Assembly (NCBI RefSeq): GCF_027580225.2
Contig: NC_073337.2
Coordinates: 9,435,001 to 9,499,000 of the forward strand
Reading direction: 5' to 3'
DNA from: Misgurnus anguillicaudatus
Taxonomy: Eukaryota; Chordata; Actinopteri; Cypriniformes; Cobitidae
Length of the DNA stretch: 64,000 nt
Shown: one piece after another, positions 13,030 to 25,893 of the stretch
Numbering within the stretch: the first letter of the stretch is position 1
Layout of the letters: every line of letters begins with the position of its first letter
Translations under genes and position numbers: made by a program
Notes under the pieces: generated by a model
The model's database searches: none
What the model saw: the letters and a program-made list of their open reading frames with translations, nothing else
What the model was told of the DNA's origin: nothing

Positions 13030-15123
13030 ATAGCTGCAAGCAGCGATACCGGGGTCAAGCCAAACATGGCAAAAAATGATTCATACGTGATGACTGTCAT
13101 GATTTCACATCTAAGTTTGCAATATTTTTATGAAAAAATAGCAATTTTTTTGTATCTTGAGACCACTAGGTGGCGCTGTGCCGAAACAATAGATGGTGCC
13201 TCAGGTCATGACTGTGATGACACATACCAAATTTAGTGTAAATACGATAAAGCGATATTAAGATATAGCCTTAAATGACTTGACCACTAGGGGACACTGA
13301 CCAAACCATAAATTATGACTCAGGTCTTGATTGTGATGACACCCACCAAATTTGGTGTAAATACGATAAAGCGATACGGAGATATAGCCTTAAATGACTT
13401 GACCACTAGGGGGCACTGACCAAACCATAAATTATGACTCAGGTCTTGATTGTGATGACACCCACCAAATTTGGTGTAAATACGATAAAGACATGCAGAG
13501 ATATAGCTTCAAATCTCTTGACCACTAGGGGGTGCCGAAAAGTTTACAAGTTCTTCCAGAACATGTTGCTGATGAACCGTACCAAGTTTCATAACTATAC
13601 GCAATTGCGTTTCTGAAATACTTGAATTTAAAGAAAAAATTCAAAATGGCCGACACACAAAATGGCCGACCAAAAACCATTTGTTATCGTTTGACTCGGC
13701 ATGCCTCACGAAATCTAACAAGACCAGTCTCATAATTTTACATTCAAATTTGCAGTAGTTATAAGCAAAAATAGACATTTTTTATATCTCGTGACCAGTA
13801 GGGGGCAGTGTGACAAAATGGTGCATGCACCCTCAGGTCATCACTGTTATGACATTTACCAAGTCTCATATTAATACGCAAAAGTTTTGCGAAGATACAG
13901 GCTCAAACACATTTTGGCGTGCTCGCCCTCGCATTCTTTGATGCGTTATACGACAACGGATAGGTCTACCGGAAATCTTTTGATAACTTTTTGTCTAGAG
14001 TGTCTCTAGATGATGCATACCAAAAATCAAGCCAATCACACGAGCGCTCTAGGAGGAGTTCGAAAAAGTAGGTGTTCAATATAATTCAAAATGGCCGACA
14101 GGAAGTAGGTTTGACTCTGACATATTTGGTACAGTCGGACTCAGCACGAGCCAAGGAATCAATAGAGTGAAGTCTCATTTCAGTGTGGCAAATGAATCAA
14201 ATGCTATAAAGATTTTAAACAATTTATTTATATATCCTGACCACTAGGTGGCGCTGTCCTAAAGATTTATAGGTGCGCTCAGAACATGTCACTGATGAAC
14301 CATGCCAAATTTCGTAGCGATACGTCATTCTGTTTGTGAAATACTGAACTTAATGAGAAAATTCAAAATGGCCGACACCCAAAATGGCCGACCGAAAACC
14401 GTTTGTTATCGTTTGACTCGGCATGCCTCAAGGAATCTAACAAGACCACCTTCATGATTTTAGACTCAAGTTTGAAGTAGTTATAAGCGAAAATAGGCAT
14501 TTTTCGAATCTCGTGACCACTAGGTGGCGCTGTGACGAAACGTTGCAGGCACCCTCAGGTCATGACTGTAATGACATATACCAAGTTTCGTGTCGATACA
14601 ATAAAGTTTTGCGAAGATACGGCCTCACGTCCGTTTTGGCGTGCTCGCCGCCATATATGTTGTCACTGTATACGAGAACGCATTGGTCTATCAAAAAGCT
14701 TTTGATAACTTTTTGTCTGGGGTGTCTCTAGATGCTACATACCAAAGGACATGCAAATCGGACGAACGGCCTAGGAGGAGTTCGAAAAAGTAGGTTTTAC
14801 GGAAAATTCAAAATGGCGGAAAGATGTGCATGACACAAATGACATCAATGTGTGCAATTGAATCATCATGAGCAAAGGATTCAGTGGAAACAATAATTTA
14901 GTTTCTAGGACTCACGGGTCAGAAGTTATGAGCATGAACATAAGTGGATTTTTGGACTGTTGGTGGCGCTAGAGGGTTTGAGTCAGACACACCAATGTTG
15001 CTATAGTAACTTCTGAGACTGTCCTCTACATGTGTGCCAAATTTCATAACTTTCCTACGTACGGTTCTATGGGCTGCCATTGACTTTTGGGTGGAAGAAC
15101 GCGGAACAAGAATAATAATAAAT
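13030..15123 (+). repeat. Type I unit, 2,094 bp, two B modules
   Basis: Heads: A 13161, B1 13282, B2 13401, C 13520, D 13793, E 14239, F 14515, G 14955. Both Bs read 'accaaaccataaattatgac', unlike other units. B1 has 'ggggacac' at the motif, a G-to-A change in the core. No cassette. All head offsets match the unit at 46900 exactly through G. Confidence 0.93.
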
Positions 15124-17078
15124 ATAGCTGCAAGCAGCGATACCGGGGTCAAGCCAAACATGGCAAAAAATGATTCATACGTGATGACTGTCATGATTTA
15201 AGATCTAAGTTTGCATTAGTTTTATGAAAAAATAACAATTTTTGTGTATCTTGAGACCACTAGGTGGTGCTGTGCCGAATCAATAGATTGTGCCTAAGGT
15301 CATGACTTTGATGACACATACCAAATTTAGTGTAAATACGATTAAGAGATACGGAGATATAGCCTTAAATGACTTGACCACTAGGGGGCACTGACCAAAC
15401 AATAAATTGTGACTCAGGTTTTGATTGTGATGACACCCACCAAATTTGGTGTAAATACGATAAAGAGATGCAGAGATATAGCTTCAAATCTCTTGACCAC
15501 TAGGGGGCGCCGAAAAGTTTACAAGTCCTCTCAGAACATGTTGCTGATGAACCATACCAAGTTTCATAACAATACGCAATTGCGTTTCTGAAATACTTGA
15601 ACTTAAAGAAAAATTCAAAATGGCCGACACACAAAATGGCCGACCAAAAACCATTTGGTATCGTTTGACTCGGCATGCCTCACGAAATCTAACAAGACCA
15701 GTCTCATAATTTTACATTCAAGTTTGCAGTAGTTATAAGCAAAAATAGACATTTTTTATATCTCGTGACCAGTAGGGGGCAGTGTGACGAAATGGTGCAT
15801 GCACCCTCAGGTCATCACTGTTATGACATATACCAAGTCTCATATTAATACGCAAAAGTTTTGCGAAGATACAGGCTAAAACACATTTTGGCGTGCTCGC
15901 CGTCGCATTCTTTGATGCGTTATACGACAACGGATAGGTCTACCGAAAAGCTTTTGATAACTTTTTGTCTAGAGTGTCTCTAGATGATGCCTACCAAAAA
16001 TCAAGCCAATCAAACGAGCGCTCTAGGAGGAGTTCGAAAAAGTAGGTGTTCAATATAATTCAAAATGGCCGACAGGAAGTAGGTTTGACTCAGACATATT
16101 TGGTACAGTCGGACTCAGCATGAGCCAAGGAATCAATAGAGTGAAGTCTTATGTCATAGTGGCAATTTAATCAAATGAAATAAAGATTTTAAACAATTTA
16201 TTTACATATCCTGACCACTAGGTGGCGCTGTCCTAAAGATTTATAGGTGCGCTCAGAACATGTCACTGATGAACCATGCCAAATTTCGTAGCGATACGCC
16301 ATTCTGTTTGTGAAATACTGAACTTAATGAGAAAATTCAAAATGGCCGACACCCAAAATGGCCGACCGAAAACCGTTTGGTATCGTTTGACTCGGCATGC
16401 CTCAAGGAATCTAACAAGACCACCTTCATGATTTTAGACTCAAGTTTGAAGTAGTTATAAGCGAAAATAGGCATTTTTCGAATCTCGTGACCACTAGGTG
16501 GCGCTGTGACGAAACGTTGCAGGCACCCTCAGGTCATGACTGTAATGACATATACCAAGTTTCGTGTCGATACAAAAAGTTTTGCGAAGATACGGCCTCA
16601 CGTCCGTTTTGGCGTGCTCGCCGCCATATATGTTGTCAATTTATATGAGAACGCATTGGTCTATCAAAAAGCTTTTGATAACTTTTTGTCTGGGGTGTCT
16701 CTAGATGCTACATACCAAAGGACATGCAAATCGGACAAACGGTCTAGGAGGAGTTCGAAAAAGTAGGTTTTAAGGAAAATTCAAAATGGTGGAAAGATGT
16801 GCATGACAGAAATGACATCAATGTGTGCAATTGAATCATCATAAGCAAAGGATTCAGAGGAAACAAGAATTTAGTTTCTAGGACTCACGGGTCAGAAGTT
16901 ATGAGCATGAACATAAGTGGATTTTTGGACTGTTGGTGGCGCTAGAGGGTTTGAGTCAGACACACCAATGTTGCTATAGTAACTTCTGAGACTGTCCTCT
17001 ACATGTGTGCCAAATTTCATAACTTTCCTACGTACGGTTCTATGGGCTGCCATTGACTTCAATGGCGGAAGAGGAAAC

Positions 17079-17112
<34 letters not shown>

Positions 17113-17167
17113 GAAAACTAACAATAACAATAGGGTTCTACGCCCCTTCGGGGCTTGACCCCTAAAT
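15124..17167 (+). repeat. Type I unit, 2,044 bp, one cassette
   Basis: Heads: A 15255, B 15376, C 15495, D 15767, E 16213, F 16489, G 16928. The A head reads 'ggtggtgctg', losing the CpG. F is 439 bp because one base is missing near 16574 ('gatacaaaaagtttt'). Confidence 0.93.
17111..17165 (+). repeat. Single hairpin cassette
   Basis: Standard GCCCC-TTC-GGGGC form, preceded by an AAT run (17079-17112) and followed by the anchor at 17168. Confidence 0.92.
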
Positions 17168-19198
17168 ATAGCTGCAAGCAGCGATACCGGGGTCAAGCCA
17201 AACATGGCAAAAAATTATTCATACGTGATGACTGTCATGATGTAAGATCTAAGTTTGCATTAGTTTTAGGAAAAAAATAGCAATTTTTTTGTATCTTGAG
17301 ACCACTAGGTGGCGCTCTGTCGAAACAATAGATGGTGCCTCAGGTCATGACGGTGATGACACATACCAAATTTAGTGTAAATACGATAAAGCGATACGGA
17401 GATATAGCCTTAAATACCTTGACCACTAGGGGGCTCTGACCAAACAATAAATTGTGACTCAGGTCTTGATTGTGATGACACCCACCAAATTTGGTGTAAA
17501 TATGATAAAGAGATGCAGAGATATAGCTTCAAATCTCTTGACCACTAGGGGGCGCCGAAAAGTTTACAAGTCCTCCCAGAACATGTTGCTGATGAACCAT
17601 ACCAAGTTTCATAACAATACGCAATTGCGTTTCTGAAATACTTGAACTTAAAGAAAAAATTCAAAATGGCCGACACACAAAATGGCCGACCAAAACCCAT
17701 TTGGTATCGTTTGACTCGGCATGCCTCACGAACTCTAACAAGACCGCTCTCATAATTTTACATTCAAGTTTGCAGTAGTTATAAGCAAAAATAGACATTT
17801 TTTATATCTCGTGACCAGTAGGGGGCAGTGTGACGAAACGGTGCATGCACCCTCAGGTCATCACTGTTATGACATATACCAAGTCTCATATTAATACGCA
17901 AAAGTTTTGCGAAGATACAGGCTCAAAGACATTTTGGCGTGCTCGCCCTCGCATTCTTTGATGCGTTATACGACAACGGATAGGTCTACCGAAAAGCTTT
18001 TGATAACTTTTTGTCTAGAGTGTCTCTAGATGATGCATACCAAAATTCAAGCCAATCACACGAGCGCTCTAGGAGGAGTTCGAAAAAGTAGGTGTTCAAT
18101 ATAATTCAAAATGGCCGACAGGAAGTAGGTTTGACTCAGACATATTTGGTACAGTCAGACTCAGCATGAGCCAAGGAATCAATAGAGTGAAGACTTATGT
18201 CATAGTGGCAATTTAGTCAAAAGATATAAAGATTTTAAACAATTTATTTACATATCCTGACCACTAGGTGGCGCCGTCCTAAAGATTTATAGGTGCGCTC
18301 AGAACATGTCACCGATGAACCATGCCAAATTTCGTAGCGATACGCCATTCGGTTTGTGAAATACTGAACTTAATGAGAAAATTCAAAATGGCCGACACCC
18401 AAAATGGCCGACCGAAAACGGTTTGGTATCGTTTGACTCGGCATGCCTCAAGGAATCTAACAAGACCTCCTTCATGATTTTAGACTCAAGTTTGAAGTAT
18501 TTATAAGCGAAAATAGGCATTTTTCGAATCTCGTGACCACTAGGTGGCGCTGTGACGAAACGTTGCAGGCACCCTCAGGTCATGACTGTTATGACATATG
18601 CCAAGTTTCGTGTCGATACACAAAAGTTTTGCGAAGATACGGCCTCACGTCCGTTTTGGCGTGCTCGCCGCCATATATGTTGTCAATTTATACGAGAACG
18701 CAATGGTCTATCAAAAAGCTTTTGATAACTTTTTGTCTTGGGTGTCTCTAGATGCTACATACCAAAGGACCTGCAAATCGGACAAACGGTCTAGTAGGAG
18801 TTCGAAAAAGTAGGTTTTACGGAAAATTCAAAATGGCGGAAAGATGTGCATGACACAAATGACATCAATGTGTGCAATTGAATCATCATGAGCCAAGGAT
18901 TCAGAGGAAACAAGAATTTAGTTTCTAGGACTCACGGGTCAGAAGTTGTGAGCATGAACATAAGTGGATTTTTGGACTGTTGGTGGCGCTAGAGGGTTTG
19001 AGTCAGACACACCAATGTTGCTATAGTAACTTCTGAGACTGTCCTCTACATGTGTGCCAAATTTCATAACTTTCCTATGTACGGTTCTATGGGCTGCCAT
19101 TGAATTTCGGCGGAAGAACGAGGAAGAAAAATAATAATAATAAGAAAACTAACAATAACAATAGGGTTCTACGCCCCTTCGGGGCTTGACCCCTAAAT
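17168..19198 (+). repeat. Type I unit, 2,031 bp, one cassette
   Basis: Heads: A 17300, B 17421, C 17540, D 17813, E 18259, F 18535, G 18975. E carries 'caccgatgaacc', 'cattcggtttg' and 'aaaacggtttgg', variants shared with E of the units at 25251 and 32167. Confidence 0.93.
19142..19196 (+). repeat. Single hairpin cassette
   Basis: Standard form, directly before the anchor at 19199. Confidence 0.92.
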
Positions 19199-21242
19199 AT
19201 AGCTGCAAGCAGCGATACCGGGGTCAAGCCAAACATGGCAAAAAATGATTCATACGTGATGACTGTCATGATTTAAGATCTAAGTTTGCATTAGTTTTAT
19301 GAAAAAATAGCAATTTTTTGTATCTTGAGACCACTAGGTGGCGCTGTGCCGAAACAATAGATGGTGCCTCAGGTCATGACTGTGATGACACATACCAAAT
19401 TTAGTGTAAATACGATAAAGCGATACGGAGATATAGCCTTAAATGACTTGACCACTAGGGGGCACTGACCAAACAATAAATTGTGACTCAGGTCATGATT
19501 GTGATGACACTCACCAAATTTGGTGTAAATACGATGAAGAGATGCAGAGATATAGCTTCAAATCTCTTGACCACTAGGGGGCACCAAAAAGTTTACAAGT
19601 CCTCTCAGAACATGTTGCTGATGAACCATACCAAGTTTCATAACAATACGCAATTGCGTTTCTGAAATACTTGAACTTAAAGAAAAAATTCAAAATGGCC
19701 GACACACAAAATGGCCGACCAAAAACCATTTGGTATCGTTTGACTCGGCATGCCTCACGAAATCTAACAAGACCACTTTCATAATTTTACATTCAAGTTT
19801 GTAGTAGTTATAAGCAAAAATAGACATTTCTTATATCTCGTGACCAGTAGGGGGCAGTGTGACGAAATGGTGCATGCACCCTCAGGTCATCACTGTTATG
19901 ACATATACCAAGTCTCATATTAATACGCAAAAGTTTTGCGAAGATACAGGCTCAAACACATTTTGGCGTGCTCGCCCTCGCATTCTTTGATGCGTTATAC
20001 GACAACGGATAGGTCTACCGAAAAGCTTTTGATAACTTTTTGTCTAGAGTGTCTCTAGATGATGCATACCAAAAATCAAGCCAATCACACGAGCGCTCTA
20101 GGAGGAGTTCGAAAAAGTAGGTGTTCAATATAATTCAAAATGGCCGACAGGAAGTAGGTTTGACTCAGACATATTTGGTACAGTCGGACTCAGCATGAGC
20201 CAAGGAATCAATAGAGTGAAGTCTTATGTCAGTGTGGCAATTTAATCAAATGAAATAAAGATTTTAAACAATTTCTTTACATATCCTGACCACTAGGTGG
20301 CGCCGTCCTAAAGATTTATAGGTGCGCTCAGAACATGTCACTGATGAACCATGCCAAATTTCGTAGCGATACGCCATTCTGTTTGTGAAATACTGAACTT
20401 AATGAGAAAATTCAAAATGGCCGACACCCAAAATGGCCGACCGAAAACCGTTTGGTATCGTTTGACTCGGCATGCCTCAAGGAATCTAACAAGACCACCT
20501 TCATGATTTTAGACTCAAGTTTGAAGTAGTTATAAGCGAAAATAGGCATTTTTCGAATCTCGTGACCACTAGGTGGCGCTGTGACGAAACGTTGCAGGCA
20601 CCCTCAGGTCATGACTGTAATGACATATACCAAGTTTCGTGTCGATACACCAAAGTGTTGCGAAGATACGGCCTCACGTCCGTTTTGGCGTGCTCGCCGC
20701 CGTATATGTTGTCACGGTATACGAGAACGCATTGGTCTATCAAAAAGCTTTTGATAACTTTTTGTCAGGGGTGTCTCTAGATGCTAGATACCAAAGGACA
20801 TGCAAATCGGACAAACGCTCTAGGAGGAGTTCGAAAAAGTAGGTTTTACGGAAAATTCAAAATGGCGGAAAGATTTGCATGACACAAATGACATCAATGT
20901 GTGCAATTGAATCATCATGAGCAAAGGATTCAGAGGAAACAAGAATTTAGTTTCTAGGACTCGCGAGTCAGAAGTTGTGAGCATGAACATAAGTGGATTT
21001 TTGGACTGTTGGTGGCGCTAGAGGGTTTGAGTCAGACACACCAAAGTTGCTATAGTAACTTCTGAGACTGTCCTCTACATTTGTGCCAAATTTCATAACT
21101 TTCCTATGTACGGTTCTATGGGCTGCCATTGACTTTCGGCGGAAGAACGAGGAAGAAAAATAATAATAATAATAATAATAAGAAAACTAACAATAACAAT
21201 AGGGTTCTACGCCCCTTCGGGGCTTGACCCCTAATAATAAAT
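19199..21242 (+). repeat. Type I unit, 2,044 bp, one cassette
   Basis: Heads: A 19329, B 19450, C 19569, D 19842, E 20288, F 20564, G 21004. F belongs to the 'acaccaaagtgttgcg' / 'gtatatgttgtcacgg' subfamily also seen in the units at 6892, 34431 and 42440. Confidence 0.93.
21180..21234 (+). repeat. Single hairpin cassette
   Basis: Standard form, followed by 'taataaat' before the anchor at 21243. Confidence 0.92.
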
Positions 21243-23221
21243 ATAGCTGCAAGCAGCGATACCGGGGTCAAGCCAAACATGGCAAAAAATGATTCATACG
21301 TGATGACTGTCATGATTTAAGATCTAAGTTTGCATTAGTTTCATGAAAAAAATAGCAATTTTTTCGTATCTTGAGACCACTAGGTGGCGTTGTGCTGAAA
21401 CAATAGATGGTGCCTCAGGTCATGACTGTGATGACACATACCAAATTTAGTGTAAATACGATAAAGCGATACGAAGATATAGCCTTAAATGACTTGACCA
21501 CTAGGGGGCACTGACCAAAGAATAAATTGTGACTCAGGCCTTGATTGTGATGACACCCACCAAATTTGGTGTAAATACGATAAAGAGATGCAGAGATATA
21601 GCTTCAAATCTCTTGACCACTAGGGGGCGCCGAAAAGTTTACAAGTCCTCTCAGAACATGTTGCTGATGAACCATACCAAGTTTCATAACAATACGCAAT
21701 TGCGTTTCTGAAATACTTGAACTTAAAAAAAAAATTCAAAATGGCCGACACCCAAAATGGCCGACCGAAAACCGTTTGGTATCGTTTGACTCGGCATGCC
21801 TCACGAAATCTAACAAGACTAGTCTCATAATTTTACATTCAAATTTGGAGTAGTTATAAGCAAAAATAAACATTTTTTATATCTCGTGACCAGTAGGGGG
21901 CAGTGTGACGAAATGGTGCATGCACCCTCAGGTCATCACCGTTATGACATATCCCAAGTCTCATATTAATACGCAAAAGTTTTGCGAAGATACAGGCTCA
22001 AACGCATTTTGGCGTGCTCGCCCTCGCATTCTTTGATGCGTTATACGACAACGGATAGGTCTACCGAAAAGCTTTTGATAACTTTTTGTCTAGAGTGTCT
22101 CTAGATGGTGCATACCAAAAATCAAGCCAATCACACAAGCGCTCTAGGAGGAGTTCGAAAAAGTAGGTGTTCAATATAATTCAAAATGGCCGACAGGAAG
22201 TAGGTTTGACTCAGACATATTTGGTACAGTCGGACTCAGCATGAGCCAAGGAATCAATAGAGTGAAGTCTTATGTCATAGTGGCAATTTAATCAAATGAT
22301 ATAAAGATTTAAAAAATTGTTTTTACATATCCTGACCACTAGGTGGCGCCGTCCTAAAGATTTATAAGTGCGCTCAGAACATGTCACTGATGAACCATGC
22401 CAAATTTCGTAGCGATACGCCATTCTGTTTGTGAAATACTGAACTTAATGAGAAAATTCAAAATGGCCGACACCCAAAATGGCCGACCGAAAACCGTTTG
22501 GTATCGTTTGACTCGGCATGCCTCAAGGAATCTAACAAGACCACCTTCATGATTTTAGACTGAAGTTTGAAGTAGTTATAAGCGAAAATAGGCATTTTTC
22601 GAATCTCGTGACCACTAGGTGGCGCTGTGACGAAACGTTGCAGGCACCCTCAGGTCATGACTGTTATGACATATACCAAGTTTCGTGTCGATACAATAAA
22701 GTTTTGCGAAGATAAGGCCTCACGTCCGTTTTGGCGTGCTCGCCGCCATATATGTTGTCAATTTATATGAGAACGCATTGGTCTATCAAAAAGCTTTTGA
22801 TAACTTTTTGTCATGGGTGTCTCTAGATGCTACATACCAAAGGACATGCAAATCAGACAAACGGTCTAGGAGGAGTTAGAAAAAGTAGGTTTTACGAAAA
22901 ATTCAAAATGGCGGAAAGATGTGCATGACACAAATGACATCAATGTGTGCATTTGAATCATCATGAGCCAAGGATTCAGGGGAAACAAGAATTTAGTTTC
23001 TAGGACTCACGGGTCAGAAGTTGTGAGCATGAACATAAGTGCATATTTGGACTGTTGGTGGCGCTAGAGGGTTTGAGTCAGACACACCAATGTTGCTATA
23101 GTAACTTCTGAGACTGTCCTCTACATGTGTGCCAAATTTCATAACTTTCCTATGTACGGTTCTATGGGCTGCCATTGACTTTTGGGTGGAAGAACGAGGA
23201 ACAAGAATAACAATAATAAAT
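21243..23221 (+). repeat. Type I unit, 1,979 bp, with C/E conversion patch
   Basis: Heads: A 21375, B 21496, C 21615, D 21888, E 22334, F 22610, G 23050. In C, three positions (21752, 21767, 21774) carry the E-specific base, while flanks on both sides are C-type. This is a short conversion-like tract. No cassette. Confidence 0.93.
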
Positions 23222-25250
23222 ATAGCTGCAAGCAGCGATACCGGGGTCAAGCCAAACATGGCAAAAAATGATTCATACGTGATGACTGTCATGATTTAAG
23301 ATCTAAGTTTGCATTAGTTTTATGAAAAATATAGCAATTTTTTCGTATCTTGAGACCACTAGGTGGCGCTGTGCCGAAACAATAGATGGTGCCTCAGGTC
23401 ATAACTGTGATGACACATACCAAATTTAGTGTAAATACGATAAACCGATAGGGAGATATAGCCTTAAATGACTTGACCACTAGGGGGCACTGACCAAACA
23501 ATAAATTATAACTCAGGCCTTGATTGTGATGACACCCACCAAATTTGTTGTAAATACGATAAAGAGATGCAGAGATATAGCTTCAAATCTCTTGACCACT
23601 AGGGGGTGCCAAAAAGTTGACAAGTCCTCCCAGAACATGTTGCTGATGAACCATACCAAGTTTCATAACAATACGCAATTGTGTTTCTGAAATACTTGAA
23701 CTTAAAGAAAAAATTCAAAATGGCCGACACACAAAATGGCCGACCAAAAACCATTTGGTATCGTTTGACTCGGTATGCCTCAAGAAATCTAACAAGACCA
23801 GTCTCATAATTTTACATTCAAGTTTGCAGTAGTTATAAACAAAAATAGACATTTTTATATCTCGTGACCAGTAGGGGGCAGTGTGACGAAATGGTGCATG
23901 CACCCTCAGGTCATCACTGTTATGACATATACCAAGTCTCATATTAATACGCAAAAGTTTTGCGAAGATACAGGCTCAAACACATTTTGGCGTGCTCGCC
24001 TTCGCATTCTTTGATGCGTTATACGACAACGGATAGGTCTACTGAAAAGCTTTTGATAACTTTTTGTCTAGAGTGTCTCTAGATGATGCCTACCAAAATT
24101 CAAGCCAATCAAAAAAGCGCTCTAGGAGGAGTTCGAAAAAGTAGGTCTTCAATATAATTCAAAATGGCCGACAGGAAGTAGGTTTGACTCAGACATATTT
24201 GGTACAGTCGGACTCAGCATGAGCCAAGGAATCAATAGAGTGAAGTCTCATGTCAGTGTGGTAATTTAATCAAATGATATAAAGATTTTAAACTATTTAT
24301 TTACATATCCTGACCACTAGGTGGCGCTGTCCTAAAGATTTATAGGTACGCTCAGAACATGTCACTGATGAACCATGCCAAATTTCGTAGCGATACGCCA
24401 TTCTGTTTGTGAAATACTGAACTTAATGAGAAAATTCAAAATGGCCAACACCCAAAATGGCCGACCGAAAACCGTTTCGTATCATTTGACTCGGCATGCC
24501 TCAAGGAATCTAACAAGACCACCTTCGTGATTTTAGACTCAAGTTTGAAGTAGTTATAAGCGAAAATAGGCATTTTTCGAATCTCGTGACCACTAGGTGG
24601 CGCTGTGACGAAACGTTGCAGGCACCCTCAGGTCATGACTGTAATGACATATACCAAGTTTCGTGTCGATACAATAAAGTTTTGCGACGATAGGGCCTCA
24701 CGTCCGTTTTGGCGTGCTCGCCGCCATATATGTTGTAAATTTATACAAGAACGCATTGGTCTATCAAAAAGCTTTTGATAACTTTTTGTCTGGGGTGTCT
24801 CTAGATGCTACATACCAAATGACATGCAAATCGGACAAACGGTCTAGGAGGAGTTCGAAAAAGTAGGTTTTACGGAAAATTCAAAATGGCGGAAAGATGT
24901 GCATGACACAAATGACATCAATGTGTGCAATTGAATCATCATGAGCCAAGGATTCAGAGGAAAGAAGAATTTAGTTTCTAGGACTCACGGGTCAGAAGTT
25001 GTGAGCATGAACATAAGTGGATTTTTGGACTGTTGGTGGCGCTAGAGGGTTTGAGTTAGACACACCAATGTTGCTATAGTAACTTCTAAGACTGTCCTCT
25101 ACATGTGTGCCAAATTTCATAACTTTCCTACGTACGGTTCTATGGGCTGCCATTGACTTCAATGGCGGAAGAACAAGGATGAATAATAATAATAAGAAAA
25201 CTAACAATAACAATAGGTGTCTACGCCACTTCGTGGCTTGACCCCTAAAT
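23222..25250 (+). repeat. Type I unit, 2,029 bp, one variant cassette
   Basis: Heads: A 23354, B 23475, C 23594, D 23866, E 24312, F 24588, G 25028. The cassette at 25194-25248 has the 'gccacttcgtggc' stem variant. The C head reads 'gggggtgcc', a CpG-to-TpG change. Confidence 0.93.
25194..25248 (+). repeat. Hairpin cassette, compensated stem variant
   Basis: Stem is GCCAC-TTC-GTGGC in place of GCCCC-TTC-GGGGC; both members of one base pair differ. The upstream arm reads 'aggtgtcta'. Confidence 0.92.
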
Positions 25251-25381
25251 ATAGCTGCAAGCAGCGATACCGGGGTCAAGCCAAACATGGCAAAAAATGA
25301 TTCATACGTGATGACTGTCATGATTTAAGATCTAAGTTTGCATTAGTTTTATGAAAAAATAGCAATTTTTTCGTATCTTGA

Positions 25382-25502
25382 GACCACTAGGTGGCGCTGT
25401 GCCGAAACAATAGATGGTGCCTCAGGTCATGACTGTGATGACACATACCAAATTAAGTGTAAATACGATAAACCGATACGGAGATATAGCCTTAAATGAC
25501 TT
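25382..25502 (+). repeat. Module A (reference)
   Basis: 121 bp. Opens 'gaccactaggtggcgctgtg' and ends 'gatatagccttaaatgactt'. Middle carries 'caggtcatgactgtgatgac' and 'accaaatt'. Similar over its whole length to B, so A and B look like an old tandem duplication of the basic monomer. Confidence 0.9.
25384..25395 (+). promoter_or_regulatory. CTCF-like core, module A
   Basis: CCACTAGGTGGC followed by GCT fits CCASYAGRKGGCRSY at every position. Known of the motif: vertebrate CTCF binds this core. Binding here is inferred. The same site opens nearly every A module. Confidence 0.6.
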
Positions 25503-25621
25503 GACCACTAGGGGGCACTGACCAAACAATAAATTGTGACTCAGGCCTTGATTGTGATGACACCCACCAAATTTGGTGTAAATACGATAAAGAGATGCAG
25601 AGATATAGCTTCAAATCTCTT
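25503..25621 (+). repeat. Module B (reference), copy-number variable
   Basis: 119 bp. Opens 'gaccactagggggcactgac', then 'aataaattgtgactcagg' and 'gacacccaccaaatttggtg'. Present once in most type I units, twice at 13030, 44809 and 46900, and three times at 32167, 38131, 42440, 51203 and 63349. Confidence 0.92.
25505..25516 (+). promoter_or_regulatory. CTCF-like core, module B
   Basis: CCACTAGGGGGC followed by ACT; full consensus match without a CpG in the core. Repeated at 119-bp spacing where B is amplified. Confidence 0.6.
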
Positions 25622-25623
25622 GA

Positions 25624-25635
25624 CCACTAGGGGGC
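25624..25635 (+). promoter_or_regulatory. CTCF-like core, module C
   Basis: CCACTAGGGGGC followed by GCC; one of the strongest matches in the unit. Other units vary this to 'gggggcacc' or 'gggggtgcc'. Confidence 0.62.
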
Positions 25636-25743
25636 GCCGAAAAGTTTACAAGTCCTCCCAGAACATGTTGCTGATGAACCATACCAAGTTTCATAACAAT
25701 ACGCAATTGCGTTTCTGAAATACTTGAACTTAAAAAAAAATTC

Positions 25744-25771
25744 AAAATGGCCGACACACAAAATGGCCGAC
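25744..25771 (+). promoter_or_regulatory. Paired YY1-like motifs in module C
   Basis: Two 'aaaatggccgac' copies 16 bp apart. The AAAATGG(C) core fits the YY1 recognition sequence (AANATGGC). The same pair occurs in every C and E module; D and F carry single sites. Binding is inferred. Confidence 0.45.
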
Positions 25772-25893
25772 CAAAAACCATTTGGTATCGTTTGACTCGC
25801 CATGCCTCACGAAATCTAACAAGACCAGTCTCATAATTTTACATTCAAATTTGCAGTAGTTATAAGCAAAAATAGACATTTTTTATATCTCGT

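Larger units (their letters stand above)
25622..25893 (+). repeat. Module C (reference)
   Basis: 272 bp. Opens 'gaccactagggggcgccg'; contains two 'aaaatggccgac' motifs (25744-25755 and 25760-25771) and 'tttggtatcgtttgactcg'. Homologous to E, with C-specific bases such as 'gacacacaaaatgg' and 'cacgaaatc'. Confidence 0.9.

Noticed and set aside
25251..25285. Anchor 'tagctgcaagcagcgatacc' as a tRNA-derived SINE A box, with 'gagttcgaaaaagtagg' as a B box
   Set aside because: Neither fits the pol III box consensus well, and their spacing (well over 1 kb) is wrong for a tRNA-type promoter.
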